DNA from: JAISGQ01 sp045604155
GTDB lineage: Bacteria > Bacillota > Clostridia > Oscillospirales > Acutalibacteraceae
Assembly: GCA_045604155.1 (NCBI GenBank)
Contig: JAZUNN010000073.1
Span: 68,753 to 132,752 of the forward strand
Direction of reading: 5' to 3'
Length of the DNA stretch: 64,000 nucleotides
The notes under the pieces were generated by a model that ran no database searches, was not told the DNA's origin, and saw only the letters and a list, made by a program, of their open reading frames with translations. Shown here piece after piece: positions 35,932-43,173 of this stretch. Both the position numbers and the translations under genes were made by a program. Within the stretch, counting starts at the first letter, position 1, and each line of letters opens with the position of its first letter.

Positions 35932-35961
35932 CTGATGAAGGTCGTCCTTTCTTTTATTTCA

Positions 35962-37170
35962 TCATGCATCCTTTCTCATTCCGAGATAGCCGCAGATGAT
36001 GAATGCAAGCCAGTATACCGATACTGTCAGCCAGGAAACGATATAGCCTGCCGATGCATAGTTGGGGATTCCTCTTATGGGTGCGGATACGTCGAGGACG
36101 GTAATTATGCTGAGCATGGAAACAATATTTCCTGCTCCGCCTGCCGCTCTGCCGAAAATCATGGCACCTGCGCAGAGTATGGCAGTAAGTGCCACCGCTG
36201 CACCCTGACTTCTTGTTGTGGTGGATATCGCCGCAGAAAATGCGGTTAGTATAAGTGCGGATATGAAAATACACACTGTAAGCTCTATGGAATGGGCGAA
36301 GAAGCTCACAGACGTGACCTTTTCTCCCAGCACTCTTATATATTCACCCTTGTAGCTTATTCCGCCGCAGCCTATCATTGCGCCGAATACACTTCCTACC
36401 CATGCCGCAGCACAGAGAAGGACGGTGAGAAATGCGGTTGAGGTAAGCTTTGCAAAATACTGCTTGATTCTTGTAACGGGCAGTGCATAAAGGGTCTTTA
36501 TGGTACCTGTCCTCATCTCGCCTGCGGTTTTTGAGGATATTACCGCAGCAGCAATCACGGAAACGGGAAGAAGCATCATCCACAAGGCAAGGAAGCTTAC
36601 ATTCCAGCTTTTTGAAACGCCTGCCTCAACATTCTTGTCAAGACAGTGAGATATAATAAATGCCTCTCTTATGCATTCCTGCTGCTTTACTGTGTAAAGC
36701 TCCTTTTCTCTGCCTTCGGAAATTTCCGCAAGCTGGGCATATTCATCATTGAGCTTCGTCAGCTCGTTGTATCTTGCCCTGTAGGCATCCTGCCAGGTTT
36801 TGTAGCTGTGGGTTTCCACAACTGTACTGTCTTTGATTTCTTCTTTCTTAGTGTCGGTCTGCGAAACATCACTGCCTGAAATATCGCTTCCGGAAATATC
36901 ACTATCTGAAATATTATTATTCGTTATTACATTCTGTATAGGATTTTTATAGGTTATCTCAACGGTATACTCCTCTTTTACCGAAACGGGAGCGGAGTTC
37001 ACCGCATTTTTAATGTCTTCGGAAACAAGTCCGCCTTCACTGCTGTTTGCTCCGATTATCCATGCGGTGACAAGAGCGATAAGGAAGACAGCTATTACGG
37101 AAAGCAGCGGAGAAGCTGATGCAAAAAGGCGTATGTTCTCACCTTTTACGGAGCGCAGGAATTTGCCCAT
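35962..37170 (-). CDS. ABC-2 type transporter permease
   Basis: 402 residues from the ATG at 37170 (a TTG one codon earlier is possible). A first membrane helix near residue 25-43 is followed by a large extracytoplasmic domain (about 45-170) with Ser/Asp repeats (SDSDISGSDISGSD) and a helical hairpin, then about five more helices. This is the NatB/ABC-2 layout. The ATG shares one base with the stop of the ATPase gene (TGATG). It forms the membrane part of an exporter with the product of 37170-38135; the substrate is unknown. Confidence 0.82.
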   Translation of the reverse strand: MGKFLRSVKGENIRLFASASPLLSVIAVFLIALVTAWIIGANSSEGGLVSEDIKNAVNSAPVSVKEEYTVEITYKNPIQNVITNNNISDSDISGSDISGSDVSQTDTKKEEIKDSTVVETHSYKTWQDAYRARYNELTKLNDEYAQLAEISEGREKELYTVKQQECIREAFIISHCLDKNVEAGVSKSWNVSFLALWMMLLPVSVIAAAVISSKTAGEMRTGTIKTLYALPVTRIKQYFAKLTSTAFLTVLLCAAAWVGSVFGAMIGCGGISYKGEYIRVLGEKVTSVSFFAHSIELTVCIFISALILTAFSAAISTTTRSQGAAVALTAILCAGAMIFGRAAGGAGNIVSMLSIITVLDVSAPIRGIPNYASAGYIVSWLTVSVYWLAFIICGYLGMRKDA

Positions 37171-38135
37171 CAATAGCCCCCTCCTTCATATCCGTATTCT
37201 CTCATTTCGCTGTCGTCTGCAATGGAAGGACGTTCACGGAGAAGTCTGTAATAAGCTTCCTCCAGCGAAATTTCGTGAGGTCTTGCCTCGTATACCATGT
37301 AGCCTGCGGAAAAAAGCATTGCGGTGATTTTGGGAACAAGTGCCTGCTCGCAGTCGAAAACCACATAGCCGTTGCGCACTTCGCACCTGACATCCATGGC
37401 TTCAAATATATGCCTTGCTGCGTCGGCAGGTCTGTCAACCAGCATTCTCTGGCACACCTTGCCTGTGCCGAATTTGCGCAGACGTTCAACGGTGGACACA
37501 CCGATAAGTATGCCTTCTTCAAGCACCGCCACACGTTTGCAGGTCTTTTCAAGCTCTCGCATCTGATGGCTGGTCATGACAACTGCTGTGCCGAAGTCCC
37601 TGCACATAGAGAAAAGGAGCTTTCTGACATTGAGAAATTCCACGGGGTCAAGTCCGTCAATGGCTTCATCGAGGAGAAGAAGTCTTGGAGTGTGCATGAT
37701 TGCAGCTGCGATTGCAAGGCGCTTCAATTCACCCTTTGAATAGGTACTCACCTTGCTGTCTGCAACGTAGCTTAAATCCAGAGCATCGATGACATCATTT
37801 ATTCTTTCTCTCGATATCTTTCCTCTCTGAGCAGCAAGTGCCTTCAGGTTTTTGAATCCGCTCATGTTTTTGAAAAATGCAGGATTGTCGGTGACAACGC
37901 CCGTAAGCCTCATGCACTTTTCAAAGTCACGGTGAAGATTGACTCCGCCGATGTAGACATTTCCCGAATCGGGCATGGAAAGACCTGACACTATATTCAT
38001 CAGAGTGGTCTTTCCCGCTCCGCAGGGGCCCAGCAGACCCAGTATCTCACCTGCCTGAATTCCCAGTGTTACATCCTTGAGCAGGTATGTGCGGTCCTTT
38101 GATTTGCTCAGATTTTCGATGGTGAGCATCTGCAT
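37170..38135 (-). CDS. ABC transporter ATP-binding protein (export type)
   Basis: 321 residues. Walker A GPCGAGKT near 37-44, signature YSKGELKRLAIAAAI, Walker B LLLLDEAIDGLDP, then the H-loop MTSHQMRELEK. The signature reads YSKGE rather than LSGGQ, a variant seen in ABC-2/Nat-type exporters. About 85 extra C-terminal residues follow, as usual in that class. It starts 28 bases after the GH13 stop, with a weak ribosome binding site, and is translationally coupled to the permease. Confidence 0.9.
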   Translation of the reverse strand: MQMLTIENLSKSKDRTYLLKDVTLGIQAGEILGLLGPCGAGKTTLMNIVSGLSMPDSGNVYIGGVNLHRDFEKCMRLTGVVTDNPAFFKNMSGFKNLKALAAQRGKISRERINDVIDALDLSYVADSKVSTYSKGELKRLAIAAAIMHTPRLLLLDEAIDGLDPVEFLNVRKLLFSMCRDFGTAVVMTSHQMRELEKTCKRVAVLEEGILIGVSTVERLRKFGTGKVCQRMLVDRPADAARHIFEAMDVRCEVRNGYVVFDCEQALVPKITAMLFSAGYMVYEARPHEISLEEAYYRLLRERPSIADDSEMREYGYEGGGY

Positions 38136-38163
38136 TGCATTTCACCGTCCTTGTAAATTTAGG

Positions 38164-40041
38164 TCAGAACAGCTTCCTGACGGGTATTTTGAGTATAACT
38201 GCAGATTTTGATGGTAATGTGAGATGCTTGCCGCCGTTGTATTCTCCGTGCAGACTTTCTGCTCCAAGGAATTCATCGGGAACTTCTATTGCATCGTCAT
38301 TCCATGCGGCATTTATTGCAACAAGAACTGCTTCCTTTTCGCCTCGGCGGATGTACGCCATGGTTGAACGCTTTGCGAAAACCGGCTCAAATGTGCCGTT
38401 TTTCAGACATTCAAGGGATGAGCGAAGCTTTCCGAGGTAGATAAACCACAGAAGAAGCTCCTTGTTTTCTCTGCCCCAGGGGTATGTTCTGCGGCAGAAC
38501 GGGTCCTTGTAGCCTTGCATTCCAACCTCATCGCCGTAATAGATGCTGGGTACTCCGGGAAGGGTGTACTGCATGATTGTGGCGATTTTCAGAAGGTCCT
38601 TTCCTGTCTTCATCTGCTCGTAGCTCAAGCTGTTTGCAGCCTGCCATGCACGGTCACGTCCGCGGAGAGGCTCACCGCCAAGCAGTGTCAGGGCTCGCAT
38701 TGTATCGTGTGAACCGATAAGGTTCATGAGATTGTATATTACCTGAGGAGGATAATTCTCCATTACGTTGAGAATACACTCCATTGCGTGGGATGCATCC
38801 CAGCCGGTGACAAGTCCTAAAATTGCATCCTTGAACACATAGTTCATGACGGTATCAAGCTGTCTGCCGCCGAAATAGCGCCTGAGAGCACCGTAGGCAA
38901 CCTTGTTTGATGCGTCTTCCCACACCTCGCCCATTATGATGGCGTCCTTCTTCTCCGCCTTGACTGCTGCTCTCAGCTCGTCAAGGAATTCATCGGGCAG
39001 CTCGTCGGCAACGTCAAGACGCCAGCCGTCTGCACCGAGTCTGAGCCAGCGGCGGAGAATTCCGTCCTTGCCGCAGATGTAATCGATGTAGGATTTTCTT
39101 GTTTCCTCCACCTCGGGCAATGTTACAAAGCCCCACCAGCTTCTGTATTCATAAGGCCACTTCTTGAAATCGAACCAGTCGTAATAGGGGGATTCTTCAG
39201 AATTGTATGCGCCGAGGGACTTGTATCTGTTTTCCTTGTTGAAATAGACACTGTCAGAGCCTGTATGAGAGAAAACACCGTCGAGAATTACCTTTATACC
39301 TCGCTTGTGGCACTCGTCACAGAGCTCCCTGAAGTCATCCTCTGTGCCCAGTAACGGGTCGATGCGCTCATAGAATGCAGTTGCATAACGGTGATTTTCG
39401 TGAGCTTCAAAAATCGGATTGAGATATATGCAGGTGACGCCAAGCTCAGTAAGTCTGTCAAGCTTTTTTATGATTCCCTGCAGATTTCCGCAGAAATAGT
39501 CGTTGTTTGTGACTCTGCCCTTGTCATCGGGCTGCCAGACTACCTCCTCATCCCAGCTTTCGTGTATCACACGGTCGGGGAAGGGATTTTTATATTCGCC
39601 GTGCTTTGCAAAACGGTCGGGAAATATCTGGTAGATTATGCCGCCGGAGAGCCAGTCGGGAGTTTCAAAGTTCTCTTCATATACGGTGAGCTGCCAGGGA
39701 TAGGGGTTTGTGGTAAATACACCCACGCTGCCGAAGTCCCTTCCGATTTTCTTTGCGCTTGATACGCAGTCAAGCACAAAATGATAGTGCCACAGACCTG
39801 CGGATTTCGGTGTGAAGTCAACCTCCCACCACTCATAGTCACGGCCTTCCATGCCGCACCAGAACATATTGCCCGTTTCGGTTTCTCCTGTGTTTTCATT
39901 TTTGAAAAGCACATCCACCCCTGAGGCGGATATATATCTCGGCAGGCACACTCTGAAATGCACCTGTGTATTTTCTGCAACAGCACCTGTAGGATTGCGG
40001 TACTTGGGATTTCTGGAATCGAACAGTTTCAAAAGATTCAC
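38164..40041 (-). CDS. GH13 alpha-glucan hydrolase (neopullulanase/cyclomaltodextrinase-like)
   Basis: 625 residues without a signal peptide. The N-terminal beta-sandwich (about 20-115) resembles CBM34. The GH13 barrel has GIIYQIFPDRFA, region I ILDGVFSHTG, Asp343 in GWRLDVADELP (nucleophile), Glu372 in MGEVWED (acid/base) and Asp446 in IGSHDT (transition-state stabiliser). The C-terminal beta domain ends at KLF. Role: cytoplasmic breakdown of maltodextrins, pullulan-derived or cyclic dextrins. It is divergently transcribed from LRR kinase 2. No terminator separates it from the exporter genes, so it may lead that transcript. Confidence 0.9.
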   Translation of the reverse strand: MNLLKLFDSRNPKYRNPTGAVAENTQVHFRVCLPRYISASGVDVLFKNENTGETETGNMFWCGMEGRDYEWWEVDFTPKSAGLWHYHFVLDCVSSAKKIGRDFGSVGVFTTNPYPWQLTVYEENFETPDWLSGGIIYQIFPDRFAKHGEYKNPFPDRVIHESWDEEVVWQPDDKGRVTNNDYFCGNLQGIIKKLDRLTELGVTCIYLNPIFEAHENHRYATAFYERIDPLLGTEDDFRELCDECHKRGIKVILDGVFSHTGSDSVYFNKENRYKSLGAYNSEESPYYDWFDFKKWPYEYRSWWGFVTLPEVEETRKSYIDYICGKDGILRRWLRLGADGWRLDVADELPDEFLDELRAAVKAEKKDAIIMGEVWEDASNKVAYGALRRYFGGRQLDTVMNYVFKDAILGLVTGWDASHAMECILNVMENYPPQVIYNLMNLIGSHDTMRALTLLGGEPLRGRDRAWQAANSLSYEQMKTGKDLLKIATIMQYTLPGVPSIYYGDEVGMQGYKDPFCRRTYPWGRENKELLLWFIYLGKLRSSLECLKNGTFEPVFAKRSTMAYIRRGEKEAVLVAINAAWNDDAIEVPDEFLGAESLHGEYNGGKHLTLPSKSAVILKIPVRKLF

Positions 40042-40152
40042 CCTTTAAAAACAAGTAGTTAACATTACTATTATAACGCAATTACATTATAAAGGCAAGT
40101 AAAAGCGAAAATAAACAAGTCCGTAAAAAAAGCCTTGAATCCGATACAATAT

Positions 40153-40181
40153 TTGACTTGAATTGTGTTATGGTTTATAAT
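40153..40181 (+). promoter_or_regulatory. Promoter of LRR kinase 2
   Basis: TTGACT (40153-40158) and TATAAT (40176-40181), 17 bp apart. The surrounding sequence (GTGTTAT in the spacer, TTCTTTTTCC downstream) is shared with the promoter at 43093-43121. Confidence 0.75.
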
Positions 40182-40232
40182 TTGTAAGGTTATATATTCT
40201 TTTTCCTAACTTTTCAAAATGAGGTTGATACT

Positions 40233-43061
40233 ATGGATAACATCAGAAAATTTGAACCTCTATGGGGCGTGTGGAACTGCGACTGTGTTCTTGGCGAGGG
40301 AAGCTTCGGAAGAGTATACAGAGCGGTGCGATGCGATGGCGACCGTGCGTATTATTCTGCCGTGAAGCATATTTCCGTCCCTGCAAATGAGCAGCAGCTT
40401 CAGGAGGTGCGCCGCTCGGGGCTTTACCGCAGCGACGAGGAAATAAGCATTTATTTCAATGATGTTGTCAGGGATGTCAAGAAGGAAGTCGATATGATGT
40501 ACGCTCTCAAGGCAAACACCAATATCGTTTCCTACGAAGATCATCTGATAATTCCAAAGGAAAACGGCATCGGCTGCGATATTTTCATACGCATGGAGCT
40601 GCTCCGTGACCTGAGCAGCCTTGCCATGGAAGACCTCAGCGAGGAGGAGGCTGTGAATATCGGAATAGATATCTGCACCGCTCTTGAGGTCTGTGCCCGT
40701 TCAAATATCATCCACCGTGACATAAAGCCCTCCAACATCTTCGTAAACGCCAACGGTGATTACAAGCTTGGCGATTTCGGCATTGCAAAGGTGCTAAGCG
40801 GTACAACTGCAGGTGTCAGCAAAAAAGGTACCTACTCCTATATGGCGCCCGAAATCTACAAGTGCGAGCCTGCAAATTTCACTTCCGATATCTATTCCCT
40901 CGGTGTGGTCCTTTACAGAATTCTCAATGACAACCGTCTGCCTTTCCTTCCCCGCACAGGCATTGTCCGTCCTCAGGATTACGAGGAGGCAATGATGAAG
41001 GTTATCAGCGGTGCGCCCATGCCTCCGCCCGTCAACGCTTCTCCGCAGATGGCGAAAGTCATTCTCAAGGCCTGCTCTTACAATAAAAGAGATCGCTACA
41101 GAACTGCGGGTGAATTCAGAAATGCTCTCTTCAGCGTGCTTGCAGGCAGCGATGCTGCGTCCTATCCTGCTCCCGTCGATTTCGGAAATTTTGTTACTCC
41201 TCCGGCTGAACCTTCAGCAAAGCAGCCCGAGCTTATGAAGGGTCAGCAGACGGAAATTTACGAAGCTCCTGCGGCAGGTAAAGGTAAAAAGAAGAAAACG
41301 GGCTTCATTGCCTTCGCTGCAATGGCTGTTGTTATTGCCATTGTTGCCGGAATATTTTCTATTGTGCCCAAAAATCGCACAAAGTCAGGCACTGCGCCTT
41401 TACCTGAAGTGTCGGCAGGAGATTTGTCGGAGACACCCGAAGTGCCGACTAAACACACCGACGACGGTTTTTCACTGCAGATTCTTGACGGATATGCTCA
41501 GATCGTGCAGTATTCAGGCTCCGATACGGATATTGCAATCCCCGGTGAAATCGACGGTGTGCCTGTCACGAGAATAGACCGTACGGTTTTTTATGGACGC
41601 AGCGATATAAAAAGCATTGAAATTCCCGACAGCATTACCTATATCGGCAACAGCGCATTTTACGAATGTTCTTCTCTTGAAAGCATCCTTATCCCTGACA
41701 GTGTCACATATATAGCAAGTTATGCATTTTACGGCTGCAGCGGCATTTCTGAAATAGATATTCCCGACAGTGTTTCATTCATTGGCTCGGGAGCTTTCGG
41801 AAAGTGCAGCAAGATTTCAGAAATCACAATCCCCGATGGTATAGAATCCATCGGTGGCAGTACATTTATTGAGTGTCGGAATCTGAAAAGCATCTCACTC
41901 CCCGACAGCATTACCAAAATAGGCGAAAAAGCATTTGAAGGCTGCAGCAGCCTTTCGGAAATCAGTATTCCCGAAGGCGTGACAGACATAGGCTATGAGG
42001 CATTTCTTAACTGCATCGGTCTGAAAAAAGTCAACATTCCTCAGAAAATCACCCATATAAAACGATGGGTATTTCAGAATTGCTCAAGCCTTAAAAATAT
42101 TACTATTCCTGACAGTGTAACCTTCATTGATATGGCGGCATTTTCCGGATGCTCCGCTTTAACCGGCATTGTTATTCCCGACAGTGTTGCCGCCATCGAT
42201 GACGGCGCATTTTCAGATTGTACAAATCTGAAAAGCGTACGTCTTCCAGAAAATCTTACCGTCATAAGCCAGTCAACATTTGCAAACTGCCGCAGCCTTT
42301 CGGAAATAAAGCTCCCCGAGGGCATTACCGAAATAGGTGACTCTGCATTCAATGGCTGTGAGGTCCTTAAAAAAATAAATATTCCCGAGGGTGTTACAAA
42401 ATTAGGTTCATCAGCCTTTTCCTGCTGCTCTGAGCTTGCAGAAATAACTATTCCCGAAGGCATTACAGAAATAAAGGAAAATACCTTTGATTGCTGCTCC
42501 AGTCTCAGAAGCATTGTCATTCCCGAGGCCGTCACCTATATCGGCCGTTATGCATTCAACTGCTGCGATAAGCTTGAATCTGTAACCATTTCCGAATCAC
42601 TTACTTCCATAGACAGCCATGCATTCCATGGATGCAGCGGTATTTCTTCTCTTGTTCTGCCCGATACGGTAAACCATATCGGAGAAGGTGCCTTTGAAGG
42701 GTGCTCAGCCTTGAAAAGCATCAACATTCCCAAAGGCGTAACAAAAATAAATGCCAATACCTTCTGCTACTGTTCATCACTTACCGAGCTCACTCTCCCC
42801 GAGGGAATCACTTCCATTGATCTCGGTGCCTTCTCTTTCTGTACAAACCTCAGAAAAATAAATATTCCCGAGGGTCTGACTTCTATAGGCGAGGTCGCAT
42901 TCATGGAATGCACCTCTCTCAAAAGCCTGAGAATTCCTGAAAGCGTTAAATCCATAGGCAGCTTCGCCTTTGAAAACTGTCCCATCACAATAACCGCACC
43001 CTATGCGTCTTATTATTACGGTTATTCCATTGGCGACAACATCCAATGGAAGGATGAATAG
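40233..43061 (+). CDS. Transmembrane Ser/Thr kinase with long BspA-type LRR ectodomain (kinase 2)
   Basis: 942 residues. Kinase domain about 1-290: GEGSFGRV (21-28), Lys45, HRD at 161-163, DFG at 181-183, APE at 205-207, all intact. A juxtamembrane region (about 300-355) contains QQTEIYEAP. The membrane helix lies at about 358-378. The ectodomain (about 425-942) contains about 21 BspA/LRR_5 repeats of 23 residues (for example IGEKAFEGCSSLSEISIPEG) and ends in a cap (ITAPYASYYYG) also seen in kinase 1 and the protein at 60490. The repeats are well diverged, unlike those of kinase 1. There are no PASTA domains. It probably senses an extracellular or wall ligand, but this is inference. Confidence 0.92.
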   Translation: MDNIRKFEPLWGVWNCDCVLGEGSFGRVYRAVRCDGDRAYYSAVKHISVPANEQQLQEVRRSGLYRSDEEISIYFNDVVRDVKKEVDMMYALKANTNIVSYEDHLIIPKENGIGCDIFIRMELLRDLSSLAMEDLSEEEAVNIGIDICTALEVCARSNIIHRDIKPSNIFVNANGDYKLGDFGIAKVLSGTTAGVSKKGTYSYMAPEIYKCEPANFTSDIYSLGVVLYRILNDNRLPFLPRTGIVRPQDYEEAMMKVISGAPMPPPVNASPQMAKVILKACSYNKRDRYRTAGEFRNALFSVLAGSDAASYPAPVDFGNFVTPPAEPSAKQPELMKGQQTEIYEAPAAGKGKKKKTGFIAFAAMAVVIAIVAGIFSIVPKNRTKSGTAPLPEVSAGDLSETPEVPTKHTDDGFSLQILDGYAQIVQYSGSDTDIAIPGEIDGVPVTRIDRTVFYGRSDIKSIEIPDSITYIGNSAFYECSSLESILIPDSVTYIASYAFYGCSGISEIDIPDSVSFIGSGAFGKCSKISEITIPDGIESIGGSTFIECRNLKSISLPDSITKIGEKAFEGCSSLSEISIPEGVTDIGYEAFLNCIGLKKVNIPQKITHIKRWVFQNCSSLKNITIPDSVTFIDMAAFSGCSALTGIVIPDSVAAIDDGAFSDCTNLKSVRLPENLTVISQSTFANCRSLSEIKLPEGITEIGDSAFNGCEVLKKINIPEGVTKLGSSAFSCCSELAEITIPEGITEIKENTFDCCSSLRSIVIPEAVTYIGRYAFNCCDKLESVTISESLTSIDSHAFHGCSGISSLVLPDTVNHIGEGAFEGCSALKSINIPKGVTKINANTFCYCSSLTELTLPEGITSIDLGAFSFCTNLRKINIPEGLTSIGEVAFMECTSLKSLRIPESVKSIGSFAFENCPITITAPYASYYYGYSIGDNIQWKDE

Positions 43062-43092
43062 CTCTTTGGGTACCATCAGTTCGATACATTGT

Positions 43093-43121
43093 TTGACAAC
43101 AAATGTGTTATAAGTTATAAT
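43093..43121 (+). promoter_or_regulatory. Promoter of LRR kinase 3
   Basis: TTGACA (43093-43098) and TATAAT (43116-43121), 17 bp apart. It closely resembles the promoter at 40153, so the tandem kinase genes can be transcribed separately. Confidence 0.78.
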
Positions 43122-43173
43122 TTATATGGCTGTATTTTTCTTTTTCCGATTTTTATGAAAGGTCGATGAAACG

